Source: Chloroflexota bacterium
Lineage (GTDB): Bacteria; Chloroflexota; UBA6077; CF-72
Reading direction: 5' to 3'
NCBI GenBank assembly: GCA_019247515.1
Contig: JAFAOS010000191.1
Location: 31,216-95,215 of the forward strand
Length of the DNA stretch: 64,000 nucleotides
Shown: one piece after another, positions 33,461-41,358 of the stretch
Position numbering within the stretch: the first letter of the stretch is position 1
How the letters are laid out: the number at the start of each line of letters is the position of its first letter
Made by a program: the position numbers and the translations under genes
The notes under the pieces: generated by a model
The model's input: the letters and a program-made list of their open reading frames with translations, nothing else
Database searches by the model: none
Told to the model about the DNA's origin: nothing

Positions 33461-33847
33461 TCAGCCGCCGATGATGACGGTCGGCGCCCCAGGCGGCAGG
33501 ATGTGACCGGTCGGGCTGGGGATCGGCGCCACGCAGGAGGTGAAGTTCACCAGGTCGCCAACCCGCGCGGCCGGTCGGCCGCCGATCATGACCTTCGTCG
33601 AGCCCATTGCAATCATGCCCGGTCCACCGGGCACGCATGGCGGCACCAGACACGGCTGGGTCATCGAGCCCATCACCGCGGCGGGCAGGCCGCCAATCAA
33701 CACGGTCTCGACGCAGTTGAGCACGATCGGGATCGGAATCGGCGGATGCGGCACGGGTGTCGGCACCGGCGCCGGCGGATGAATCGGCGCGTGGCAGTGC
33801 GGCGCGTCGTGCAGCGTCAGATCGGACATGCGCGCGGCCGGCGGCAT
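33461..33847 (-). CDS. PAAR-domain protein (injection-system spike tip)
   Basis: This 128-residue protein has the repeated GG-PAA pattern of PAAR proteins: LIGGLPAAVMGSMTQPCL, then MIGGRPAARVGDLV and TGHILPPGAPTVIIGG at the end. His and Cys residues (LHDAPHCHAPIHPP, PCLVPPC, NFTSC) could bind the zinc at the tip. The middle is unusually rich in Pro and His (PVPTPVPHPPIPIPI). PAAR proteins sharpen VgrG or gp5 spikes in type VI secretion, contractile phage tails and extracellular contractile systems. GGAG lies 9 bases before the ATG at 33847; an internal ATG at 33829 has no such site. Confidence 0.85.
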   Translation of the reverse strand: MPPAARMSDLTLHDAPHCHAPIHPPAPVPTPVPHPPIPIPIVLNCVETVLIGGLPAAVMGSMTQPCLVPPCVPGGPGMIAMGSTKVMIGGRPAARVGDLVNFTSCVAPIPSPTGHILPPGAPTVIIGG

Positions 33848-33863
33848 CGATCGCGGCTCCGGC

Positions 33864-34142
33864 TCAGTTGATGTAGACGCGCTCGCCGCGGACTCGCAAA
33901 TCGCCCGCGCGCGACTCGATCCGCACGTCGGATGCGGCGTTCACGTTGAAGGTCTGGCAATCCAGGTCGATGGACTGCTCGGCCTTGAGCGAGATACGCG
34001 CTGCCTCCAACTGGAGCACCACGCCAGCATCGGTCAACTTGAGACGCAGCTCGAGCACCCCATCGGCGCCGCGGATTTCGACCAGGTCCACCTCGGCCGC
34101 CGGCTCAACGTTCAGGGTTCGCCCATGTTGCAGCTTCACCAT
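33864..34142 (-). CDS. VgrG/gp5 C-terminal spike-like small protein
   Basis: This 92-residue protein reads as a short repeating beta pattern: LNVEPAAEVDLVEIRGADGV, LELRLKLTDAGVVLQLEAAR, ISLKAEQSIDLDCQTFNVNA, ASDVRIESRAGDLRVRGERV. Alternate hydrophobic residues and the ISLKAEQSIDL-type repeat are typical of the triple-stranded beta-helix at the end of VgrG and phage gp5 spikes. It is the first gene of the three-gene unit, 16 bp before the PAAR gene. There is no OB-fold or baseplate domain, so it could only serve as a spike extension or adaptor. No sheath, tube or baseplate gene lies in the window. Confidence 0.65.
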   Translation of the reverse strand: MVKLQHGRTLNVEPAAEVDLVEIRGADGVLELRLKLTDAGVVLQLEAARISLKAEQSIDLDCQTFNVNAASDVRIESRAGDLRVRGERVYIN

Positions 34143-34197
34143 CTGCTCGCCCGCGCCGCAAGCATAGCAAGTTCTCTCATAACAAGATTTTAAGCGT

Positions 34198-34336
34198 GCT
34201 CCCTCTCCCCGTGGGAGAGGGTTGGGGTGAGGGCTACTTATGAGCAGACGAATACGCAGCCCTCACCCGCGCTTCGCGCGACCTCTCCCAGAGCGAGAGG
34301 TGGTGAAGAGGATAAGTGTCGGCCACCGAGCAACGG
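34198..34336. repeat. REPIN-like composite repeat, copy A
   Basis: About 139 bp made of two REP-like hairpins facing each other. One is CCCTCTCCCCGTGGGAGAGG followed by GGGGTGAGGGC; the other is GCCCTCACCCGCGCTTCGCG followed by a CCTCTCCCAGAGCGAGAGG hairpin. The outer end is GGATAAGTGTCGGCCACC. Copy B at 44757-44899 is the same element in the opposite orientation, sharing a 30-base identical stretch (34258-34287). It fills the gap between the spike gene and the hydroxyacid dehydrogenase gene. Confidence 0.85.
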
Positions 34337-34348
34337 GCGCACGTGATG

Positions 34349-35296
34349 CTATGAGGCAGTGTTTGACGAGGTGAGCTCGTTGACGATGCGCTGCGCGACC
34401 GTCATGCCCAGCCGCCGCATCGCCTCACGGGGCACGCCGGCGATGTGGGGTGTCACGATGCAGTTGTCGAGCCCGAGCAGCACCGAGTCGTTGGCGGGCT
34501 CAACCTCAAACACGTCAATCGCCGCTCCAGCGATCTGCTGCGTCTCGAGCGCGTCGGCCAGCGCCGGCTCGTCGACCACCTTGCCGCGCGAATAGTTCAT
34601 GAAATACGCGCTCGGCTTCATCAGCTTGAACTGCTCGGCGGAGAACATGTGGTACGTCTCGTCGGTGAGCGGCACATGCACGGTAATCACGTCGGAGCGC
34701 CGTAGCAGCTCGTCGAGCGCGACCATCTCAACCGCCGGGCTCTGGCGCAGCGACTGGTCATAGACATACCGCACGTACGGGTCGCAGGCGATGACGCTGG
34801 TCTCGAACGCCAGGAACAGACGCGCAACCAGCGAGCCGATGTCCCCGAGTCCGACGATGCCAACCGTCTTGTGCCACAGCTCGAAGCCCTCGGGTCGCTG
34901 GAACATCGCCGGCCAGATGCCCTTGTGCAGGTCGGCATTGGCTTTGTGCGTCTGACGCAGCAGGGCGATCGCGTTGCCAACCGACAGCTCGGCCACCGCG
35001 TTGCGATTGCCGCCCGCGGCGTTGAAGACTTTCAGGCCGCGGCTGTAGAGGTACGGCAGGTCGAGACTGTCCATGCCGACCGAGCCCACGGCCACCACGC
35101 GCAGCTGGGGAGCTTCGGCCAACAGCTCGTCGTCGATCTTGACACCCGCCCGGCCGAGCAGCGCGCGGTGCGTCTTCAGCAGCTGGCGCAGCTCCTCGGG
35201 CGATTTACCGCGGGCGTCGGTCACGCCGAGGCCGCTGTCGCGCATCAGTTGGAGCGCATCTTCGTGGATGGGGGCGACCACCAGGACGTCTGACAT
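34349..35296 (-). CDS. D-2-hydroxyacid dehydrogenase
   Basis: This 315-residue protein of the D-isomer 2-hydroxyacid dehydrogenase family has substrate-domain strands at both ends. Its NAD-binding Rossmann motif is VGIVGLGDIGSLVARLFLAF. The catalytic Arg is in MNYSRGKVVDEPAL, the Glu in IDVFEVEPAND and the His in IVTPHIAGVPREAM. The substrate is open: phosphoglycerate, glyoxylate, lactate or hydroxy-branched acids. The ATG at 35296 is preferred because TACCAT, a -10-like box, lies 10 bases upstream on the minus strand. An ATG at 35308 overlaps that box. Confidence 0.88.
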   Translation of the reverse strand: MSDVLVVAPIHEDALQLMRDSGLGVTDARGKSPEELRQLLKTHRALLGRAGVKIDDELLAEAPQLRVVAVGSVGMDSLDLPYLYSRGLKVFNAAGGNRNAVAELSVGNAIALLRQTHKANADLHKGIWPAMFQRPEGFELWHKTVGIVGLGDIGSLVARLFLAFETSVIACDPYVRYVYDQSLRQSPAVEMVALDELLRRSDVITVHVPLTDETYHMFSAEQFKLMKPSAYFMNYSRGKVVDEPALADALETQQIAGAAIDVFEVEPANDSVLLGLDNCIVTPHIAGVPREAMRRLGMTVAQRIVNELTSSNTAS

Positions 35297-35306
35297 ACCG
35301 AGATGC

Positions 35307-35312
35307 ATGGTA
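35307..35312 (-). promoter_or_regulatory. -10 box TACCAT, leaderless-type
   Basis: On the minus strand TACCAT is 10 bases before the ATG at 35296 and overlaps the alternative ATG at 35308. Confidence 0.35.
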
Positions 35313-35341
35313 CGTGCGCCGTCCGCGCCGCGGCTGCCCGC

Positions 35342-35347
35342 TAAGAT
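35342..35347 (+). promoter_or_regulatory. -10 box TAAGAT, leaderless-type
   Basis: TAAGAT is 7 bases before the ATG at 35355. It overlaps an upstream in-frame ATG at 35346, which therefore is not likely to be the start. Confidence 0.45.
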
Positions 35348-35354
35348 GGGTGCG

Positions 35355-36089
35355 ATGCCGGACCCGACCGATGCCGATACCAACGCCGCGATCTGGAAGT
35401 CCGAAGAGGTCGCCCGTACCTTCGCCGCGCAATCCGAACAGCGCGAGCAGCAACGGCGTGAGCAGCTCACCCTCGTCGCCCGCCTGCTGCCTTTTGGACC
35501 TGACGACGCCTTCACGTTCCTGGACCTCGGCGCGGGCACGGGCGCGGCCAGTCGGGCGATCCTGGCCGAGTACCCACGCGCCAGCGCGATTCTGGGTGAG
35601 TACTCGCCGCAGATGACCGCCGAGGGCACTCGCGCGATGTCCGCGTTCGACGGCCGTTTTCGCTACGTCGAGCTGGACATGCTGGCGCCGGACTGGTCGC
35701 TGGTCGGCCCGGCGCCGCTCGACGCCGCGGTCTCCGCCCTGAGCATCCACCACATGCCGGACGACCGCAAGCGCGCGATCTTCGGCGAGGTCTACGCCCA
35801 ATTGCGGCCGGGCGGCTGGTACGTCAACTTCGACCCGATCCGCGCGCCTGACACCGAAAAAGGCCTCGAAGCGATCTGGGAGCGCGTCAACGACCGCTAC
35901 GATCCCCAGGCGCCGCATGCCCGCACCCACCGCACCGCTCAGGAGCAGGCGCGCTACGAGAACCACATCCGCTACATGATCCCGCTGCAGCCCCAGCTGG
36001 AGTGGCTGCGCGCCGCCGGGTTCACGAACGTCGACGTGTTCTGGAAGCGCCTCGACTGGGTGATCTACGGCGGCAGCAAGCCCCTGTAG
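35355..36089 (+). CDS. Class I SAM-dependent methyltransferase
   Basis: This protein of about 244 residues has a seven-strand methyltransferase core. It has motif I FTFLDLGAGTGAASRAILAE, an acidic loop (ELDMLAP), a motif IV-like SALSIHHMPDDRKRAIFGEV, and LRPGGWYVNFDPIRAPDTEK near the fifth strand. AVSALSIHHMP is typical of small-molecule methyltransferases of the Tam/UbiE group. The substrate is not known. It is divergent from the hydroxyacid dehydrogenase, with the two starts about 58 bp apart, and converges with gnd 9 bp apart. The start is set by the leaderless -10. Confidence 0.85.
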   Translation: MPDPTDADTNAAIWKSEEVARTFAAQSEQREQQRREQLTLVARLLPFGPDDAFTFLDLGAGTGAASRAILAEYPRASAILGEYSPQMTAEGTRAMSAFDGRFRYVELDMLAPDWSLVGPAPLDAAVSALSIHHMPDDRKRAIFGEVYAQLRPGGWYVNFDPIRAPDTEKGLEAIWERVNDRYDPQAPHARTHRTAQEQARYENHIRYMIPLQPQLEWLRAAGFTNVDVFWKRLDWVIYGGSKPL

Positions 36090-36098
36090 TCGCCCGCT

Positions 36099-37004
36099 TC
36101 AGGCGGCGTGAATGGCGTGGCCGCCGAACTCGTTGCGTAGCATGGCGAGCAGCCGGTCGGCGAAGCTGTCGGGCTCGCGGCTGCGGAAGCGCTCGAACAA
36201 CGCCAGCGCGATCACCGGCGTCGGGATCGCACAGTCGATCGCCGTGTCCACCGTCCACCGACCTTCACCCGTGTCGTCTACGTAGGCCTTCAGCTTTTCC
36301 AGTTGCGGGTCCTTGCTCAGGCCGTCGGCGATCAGGTCGAGCAACCAGGAGCGCACCACGCTGCCCGAGCGCCAGGCCTCGGCGATCGCGTGCAGGTCCA
36401 TGTCCGGATAGGCGGAGTGCTTCATCAGGTTGAAGCCTTCGGCGTACGCCTGCATCATCGCGTACTCGATGCCGTTGTGGACCATCTTCACGAAGTGCCC
36501 GGAGCCCTCGGGACCGGTGTGGACCAGGCCGCCATCGTCCGGCGCCAGCGCCTTGAACAGCGGCAGGCAATGCTCGTACGCGTCTTTCTCGCCGCCGACC
36601 ATCAGACAGTAGCCGTACTGGTTGCCCCACACGCCGCCAGACGTGCCGGCGTCCATATAGTGGCGACGCCTGTTCCGAACGAACTCGGCGTCCTGCACCG
36701 CGTCGCGCCAGTTGGTGTTGCCGCCGTCGATGACGATGTCGCCTTCGTCCGAGCGTTCGACCAGCTCCTTGATGGTCTCGGAGGTGGGCTTGCCAGCGGG
36801 CAGCATGACCCAGAACACGCGCGGCCGATCCTTGAACTGTCCAACCAGGTCTTCGAGCGACGAAGCGCCCACCGCCCCCTGGCCCTGGACGTCCTTGACG
36901 GCGTCCGCGGAGCGGTCAAAGCCAATGACGCGGTGCTGGTGGCGCAGCAAGCGGAGGACCATGTTGCCGCCCATCCGCCCGAGGCCAATCATCCCAATCT
37001 CCAT
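36099..37004 (-). CDS. gnd: 6-phosphogluconate dehydrogenase, decarboxylating (short, YqeC/GntZ type)
   Basis: This 301-residue enzyme catalyses oxidative decarboxylation of 6-phosphogluconate to ribulose 5-phosphate in the pentose phosphate pathway. The N-terminal coenzyme motif is MIGLGRMGGNMVLRLLRH, with a following FDRS. VIDGGNTNWRDA and the substrate loop MDAGTSGGVWG are characteristic, as is the catalytic Lys-Asn pair in HFVKMVHNGIEYAMMQ. This short form of about 300 residues is usual for the NAD-preferring type; the Asp after the Gly-rich loop fits NAD. TAGAAT lies 6 bases before the ATG on the minus strand. Confidence 0.93.
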   Translation of the reverse strand: MEIGMIGLGRMGGNMVLRLLRHQHRVIGFDRSADAVKDVQGQGAVGASSLEDLVGQFKDRPRVFWVMLPAGKPTSETIKELVERSDEGDIVIDGGNTNWRDAVQDAEFVRNRRRHYMDAGTSGGVWGNQYGYCLMVGGEKDAYEHCLPLFKALAPDDGGLVHTGPEGSGHFVKMVHNGIEYAMMQAYAEGFNLMKHSAYPDMDLHAIAEAWRSGSVVRSWLLDLIADGLSKDPQLEKLKAYVDDTGEGRWTVDTAIDCAIPTPVIALALFERFRSREPDSFADRLLAMLRNEFGGHAIHAA

Positions 37005-37010
37005 ACCTAG

Positions 37011-37016
37011 ATTCTA
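37011..37016 (-). promoter_or_regulatory. -10 box TAGAAT, leaderless-type, for gnd
   Basis: TAGAAT, then CTAGGT (6 bases), then the ATG at 37004 on the minus strand. Confidence 0.5.
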
Positions 37017-37101
37017 TGGACTGCTCTGATCAAGTTGATCTTGGGGCGGGATCGTGACCGAACCTGACGCGTTACTCGGTTTAGCCTGACTTTCTGAACA
37101 T

Positions 37102-37935
37102 ATGGCCTACCAGGCAGATATCAGCCGCTCGAATCCTGGCTGTTTTTTGTTCCTGCTCGACCAGTCGGGCTCGATGGCCGACGGCTTCTCGGGCGCTGGG
37201 CATCGCAAGGCGGACGAGCTGGCGACCATCATCAACCGACTGCTCGCCTCGCTCGTGATCCGCTGCTCCAAAGACGAGGGCGTGCGCGATTACTTCGACG
37301 TCGGCGTCATCGGCTACGGCTCCAACGTCCAGCCCGCGCTCGCCATCGGGAGCGACGGCACCCCGATCGTGCCCATCAGCCGCCTCGCCAACTCGCCGCT
37401 GCGCGTGGAGGACCGTGCGCAGAAGATTCCCGATGGCGCCGGCGGCCTCGTCGAGCAGACCGTCAAGTTCCCCATCTGGATCGATCCGCACGCCAATGGC
37501 GGCACACCCATGACTGAGGCCCTCACCCAGGGCCGCCAGGCACTGACCAGCTGGGTCCAGCAGCATGCCGCCGCCTTTCCGCCGGTCGTCTTCAACATCA
37601 CCGACGGCGAAGCCACCGACGGCGATCCGTGCCACGCCGCCCAGGCGTTGCAGTCGCTCGCGACCGACGACGGCGAAGCCCTGCTGTTCAACGTCCACCT
37701 CTCGGATCGACGCGCGCCGTCGGTCGAATTTCCAGCCAGCGACGAAACCCTGCCCGACAGCTTCGCCCGTCGCCTGTTCAGCATGTCCAGCACGCTGCCA
37801 CCGCACCTGCAGTCGGCCGCGCGACAGGAGGGCTACGTCGTGGAGGACGGCACGCGCGGCTTCGTCTTCAACGCCGATGCCGCGGCGGTGATCCAGTTCC
37901 TGGATATCGGCACGCGCCCCGCCAACCTGCGCTAG
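37102..37935 (+). CDS. TerY-like VWA-domain protein of a phosphorylation triad
   Basis: This 277-residue cytoplasmic protein is one VWA domain with an intact MIDAS: D20, S22 and S24 in FLLDQSGSM. Thr in NGGTPMTEAL and Asp in NITDGEATDGD complete the metal site. A C-terminal segment of about 60 residues follows. It is immediately followed, with no gap, by a PP2C-like gene and then a kinase gene. VWA (TerY), PP2C and kinase in one operon is the 'TerY-P triad' described for Ter-related stress systems. In that scheme the VWA protein is a platform or target whose state depends on phosphorylation. A -10-like TAGCCT lies at 37082-37087. Confidence 0.85.
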   Translation: MAYQADISRSNPGCFLFLLDQSGSMADGFSGAGHRKADELATIINRLLASLVIRCSKDEGVRDYFDVGVIGYGSNVQPALAIGSDGTPIVPISRLANSPLRVEDRAQKIPDGAGGLVEQTVKFPIWIDPHANGGTPMTEALTQGRQALTSWVQQHAAAFPPVVFNITDGEATDGDPCHAAQALQSLATDDGEALLFNVHLSDRRAPSVEFPASDETLPDSFARRLFSMSSTLPPHLQSAARQEGYVVEDGTRGFVFNADAAAVIQFLDIGTRPANLR

Positions 37936-38679
37936 ATGCGGGGGCCTGCCGTTTTCCGGCTCCCGAAGGACGGCTCGACCCGCGCTGAATACGAAGACGC
38001 GATCGCGTGGAGTCGCCGCCACCAGCGCTTCGCGGTCGCCGACGGCGCTTCGGCGAGCGCGTTCGCCCGGCTCTGGGCACGGTTGCTGGTCCGCGCGTAT
38101 GTATCGGGTACGCTGTCGGCCGAAACGCTCGAGTCCGACCTGGGGGCAGCCCAACACCGCTGGTCCGCCGACGTGGAGCGCCGCGATCTGCCCTGGTACG
38201 CGGCCGAGCAGGTGCGCCGCGGCGCGTTCGCCGCGCTCGTCGGCCTCACGCTCGACGACAGCGGGACGTGGAGCGCGCTGGCAGTCGGCGACGCGTGCCT
38301 GTTTCTGGTCCGAGACGGCCGGATCCTGACCGCCGTGCCGCTGTCCGACGCGCAGGCGTTCGACAATCGACCGCTGCTCATCGGCTCGCGGGCAGAAGCC
38401 AACACCCGCCTGCGCGATGAAGGGGCGATCATCGCCGTCGCGGGGACCTGGCAGCCGGGCGACACGTTCCTGTTGATGTCCGACGCCCTGGCGGCGAGCT
38501 TTCTCGAGCTCCAGCTCCAGCCCGCGCGCTCGACGTGCTCGGCACTGACGGTCCTGGAATTTCAGCCAACAGCGCGAGGTTTTCGTCGCTGGGTGCGCGC
38601 CATGCGCTCGCGGCGGCTGCTGCGCAACGACGACGTGTCGCTGGTGTGGCTCGAGCTGCCAATCGATGCGGCTGCCTGA
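37936..38679 (+). CDS. PP2C-like protein phosphatase of the triad
   Basis: This 247-residue protein has the fold landmarks of metal-dependent PPM phosphatases in a compact form. Residues 21-45 carry EDAIAWSRRHQRFAVADGAS, with the metal-binding Asp in VADGAS. WSALAVGDACLFLVRDGRI is the GD strand. TFLLMSDALAASFLE has the LxSDA Asp, and LLRNDDVSLVWLEL has a final Asp pair. It lacks some of the usual loops. It likely removes phosphate placed by the downstream kinase. The ATG starts directly after the VWA stop codon; the 3' end overlaps the kinase gene by 14 bp, so the three are translated together. Confidence 0.8.
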   Translation: MRGPAVFRLPKDGSTRAEYEDAIAWSRRHQRFAVADGASASAFARLWARLLVRAYVSGTLSAETLESDLGAAQHRWSADVERRDLPWYAAEQVRRGAFAALVGLTLDDSGTWSALAVGDACLFLVRDGRILTAVPLSDAQAFDNRPLLIGSRAEANTRLRDEGAIIAVAGTWQPGDTFLLMSDALAASFLELQLQPARSTCSALTVLEFQPTARGFRRWVRAMRSRRLLRNDDVSLVWLELPIDAAA

Positions 38680-40471
38680 TCTGGTCGCGTATCAGACGGC
38701 GGTCCAGCACCCGTCCACGGCCTTTGCCGACCCGCAGCTCCGCGGCGCCACGGTCACCACCGGCAACCTGGGCCTGCCGCGCGCGGTGGCGGGCAACTTC
38801 GCGGTGACGTACCAGCTGCGGGCTGGCGCACGGCAGTGGGCGGTGCGCTGCTTTCATCGTGAGGCCGTCGACCGCGGCTCGCGCTACGCGGCGATCAGCC
38901 AGAGTCTCGCGCGCCTGCAGGTCGGACCGCTGGTGCCCATCCAGTACCTGGACTCAGGCGTGCGGGTCGCTGGGGCCTGGTATCCGATCACCAAGATGGC
39001 CTGGCTCGAAGGGCGGCCGTTGAATCGCGCGGTGGAGGAGCGTCTGTCGACGGCGGGCGCGCTGGCCGACATCGAGCGACGCTTCATCGAGACGGTGGCC
39101 GAGCTGCGCCGGCTCGGGATCGCCCACGGCGATCTGCAGCACGGCAACGTCCTGGTGGACGGCGCGGGCACGCTGCGGCTGGTCGACTACGACGGCATGT
39201 TCGTGCCCGCCCTGCACGGACGACCGGCCAGCGAGTCCGGTGATCCGAACTACCAGCACCCGCGCCGCGGCGTGCAGTTCGACGCGGAGCTGGACCGCTT
39301 CGCGGCCATCGTCATCGTCGTGGCGCTGCGCGCGCTGGCCGTCGCGCCGCACCTGTGGCAGACCTACACCACCGGCGACAACCTGTTGTTCCGCCGCGCC
39401 GATTTGGTCGATCCATCCGCATCGGCCCTGTTCCACGACCTCGCCGCGCTGGCCGCGACGCGTGAGCTGAGCCGGCGTTTGGCGGCCGTTTGCCAGGACG
39501 ACTACGCGCGCGTGCCGACGCTCGACGAGTTCCTCAACGCGGGTCGCCCGACTTTCAAGCCGCGACACGTCGCCGTGCTCAACACGCTGTATGCCGCCCC
39601 GCGTCGCGCCACGCACACGACACGGCCACACTCCTGGAAGCTGCGTCGCGCCTCGGTCCAGACCGCGGTTGCCTTCTCGCCGGACGGTCAGGTGTTGGCG
39701 ACCGCCGACCGCGACGGCCGAATCACCTTGCGCGACGCCACCACGGGTCGGACGCGGCGGAGCGTGCGCCTGCCGCGCGGCGCCGGCAACACCCGGGCGC
39801 TGGCATTTACCGCCTCGGGCGACCTCCTCGCGGTCACCACGCATGGCTCCAACCTGAGGGTGTGGGATGTCGTCGCACGCCGCGAACGCTTTGCTTGCAG
39901 CGTCGGCGGACGCACGCTGCGCGGGGTGGCGCTGTCGAGCAACGCCGCCTGCCTGGTGGCCAGCGGCGACGACCGCACGCTCCACTGCTGGAAAGTCGCG
40001 AGCGGACGGCTGGCCGGCAGCTTCGCCCCGCACGGGTCGGTCACCGCGCTGGCAGTCTCGCGCGATGGGCGCTCCATCGCGGCCGCGGGGCCGCGCCTGG
40101 CGCTGACCGTCTGGCACGCGGCAAGCGGGCGCATCATGGCGCGCTTGCCCGCCGGCCGCGACGTTGCGTGTCTGGCATTCGGCGCCGACGCGTCCCACCT
40201 GGTGGTGGGCATGCCAAGCGGCCAGGTGCGCGCGTGGCGGCTCCGCGCACCCGCGACCGAGCCGCCGCTCGAAATGGCAAGCTCGCGCAGCCGGCTCGAG
40301 ACCATCACGCTCGCTGCTGACGGCTCGGCGCTGGCAGCGACCGGGCGCGACGGCACGATCTGGCTGCGGCGCCTTTCAAGCCCAGCCAGGTCGGACGGTT
40401 CTTTGCGCGTGCGCGTGATCTCCTCCAGCTACCGCATCTTTGACTGGCTCCGCCGCGTCGCCTTGCTATAG
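38666..40471 (+). CDS. Protein kinase-like domain fused to a WD40 propeller
   Basis: This 601-residue protein has a kinase-fold N-terminus of about 290 residues: a nucleotide-binding region, the catalytic loop IAHGDLQHGNVLVD (H154, D156, N161) and a DYDG in place of DFG (D174). The RD Arg is missing and the glycine loop is weak, so this is an atypical member, as is usual in TerY-P triads. Residues about 325-590 hold about seven WD40-like repeats, for example VAFSPDGQVLATADRDGRIT and ALAVSRDGRSIAAAGP. The propeller could dock partners or report a signal. The gene overlaps the PP2C gene by 14 bp. Confidence 0.82.
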   Translation: MRLPDLVAYQTAVQHPSTAFADPQLRGATVTTGNLGLPRAVAGNFAVTYQLRAGARQWAVRCFHREAVDRGSRYAAISQSLARLQVGPLVPIQYLDSGVRVAGAWYPITKMAWLEGRPLNRAVEERLSTAGALADIERRFIETVAELRRLGIAHGDLQHGNVLVDGAGTLRLVDYDGMFVPALHGRPASESGDPNYQHPRRGVQFDAELDRFAAIVIVVALRALAVAPHLWQTYTTGDNLLFRRADLVDPSASALFHDLAALAATRELSRRLAAVCQDDYARVPTLDEFLNAGRPTFKPRHVAVLNTLYAAPRRATHTTRPHSWKLRRASVQTAVAFSPDGQVLATADRDGRITLRDATTGRTRRSVRLPRGAGNTRALAFTASGDLLAVTTHGSNLRVWDVVARRERFACSVGGRTLRGVALSSNAACLVASGDDRTLHCWKVASGRLAGSFAPHGSVTALAVSRDGRSIAAAGPRLALTVWHAASGRIMARLPAGRDVACLAFGADASHLVVGMPSGQVRAWRLRAPATEPPLEMASSRSRLETITLAADGSALAATGRDGTIWLRRLSSPARSDGSLRVRVISSSYRIFDWLRRVALL

Positions 40472-40495
40472 TGGCGCGTTGTCCAGGTCGCCGAG

Positions 40496-41350
40496 ATGGG
40501 CGACACGCTCCAGCCGACCAGCACCGGCCAGATGGTGCTTCGTTCGGTGGACGGCCTGGTGTCGTTCAGCGACGCGACACAGACGTATGTCCTGGACCCA
40601 TCGGGCAAGGTCCAGGTGCGTGGGCCCAGGGAGCGGTTTCCCTGGGAATTCAACGCCGACGGCTTTCCGCTGGTTGGCGAGCAACTCGTGATTGAAAACG
40701 GTCTGGGCTACGACGATTTCAGCGACCATGTCCTCTCGACGCTCTCCCAGCAGCCCTTGATCATCAACGCGGGAGACGTGGTCGGACTCGAGGTAGGCGC
40801 CAATCCGCACGTGTGGTACAGCACGGCGTACGTCGACCAGATTCGCTCCGCGATTACCGCGGGACTCGAACAACTGGCTCCGGCGTATGCAGCTTATTTC
40901 GAAGCGCAGTCCGCCGCCGTGGGCAAGCGCATGACGACGTACCAGTCGCTGGTGAGTGAGGTTGCCCAACAATTTGCGGGCACGCCGGTGGGGGCGACCG
41001 AAACCATTTTCGCCTACATGGCGGACTCGACTGGTCTGCAGCTGGTCTCACCATCCGGATTCATGCAGTCGGTTTCCGAGGGCAATGAGCCATCGGCGCG
41101 CGACATCGCGATCTTTCACGATCAGATCAGCAGTCAGCGCATCCAGGTGCTGGTCTACAACACCCAGACGCTGACCAGCCTGGTCGACCAGTTCCAACAG
41201 CTGGCCCACGACAACAATATTCTGACCGTTGGCGTTTCCGAGACCATGCCGCCGGATGCCCAGACCTTTCAAGGCTGGCAGGCAACCGAGCTGCAACTAC
41301 TGCTGAACGCGCTGCAGAACGCAAGCGCGCGCGGTCCCGCAACCGGCTAG
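40496..41350 (+). CDS. Chimeric ZnuA-like metal-binding protein lacking signal peptide and first lobe
   Basis: From residue about 66 on this 284-residue protein is the second part of a ZnuA/TroA-type metal-binding protein: VIENGLGYDDFSDHVLSTLS, LINAGDVVGLEVGANPHVWY (second metal His), the long backbone helix and VSETMPPDAQTFQGW (last ligand region). The normal signal peptide, the first lobe and the first metal His are missing. In their place are about 65 unrelated residues that begin MGDTLQPTSTGQMVLRSVDG and end RFPWEFNADGFPLVGEQL. There is no export signal. It is probably the product of a deletion that fused two genes, and is likely non-functional. TATAGT lies at 40467-40472. Confidence 0.75.
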   Translation: MGDTLQPTSTGQMVLRSVDGLVSFSDATQTYVLDPSGKVQVRGPRERFPWEFNADGFPLVGEQLVIENGLGYDDFSDHVLSTLSQQPLIINAGDVVGLEVGANPHVWYSTAYVDQIRSAITAGLEQLAPAYAAYFEAQSAAVGKRMTTYQSLVSEVAQQFAGTPVGATETIFAYMADSTGLQLVSPSGFMQSVSEGNEPSARDIAIFHDQISSQRIQVLVYNTQTLTSLVDQFQQLAHDNNILTVGVSETMPPDAQTFQGWQATELQLLLNALQNASARGPATG

Positions 41351-41358
41351 AACGTTGC

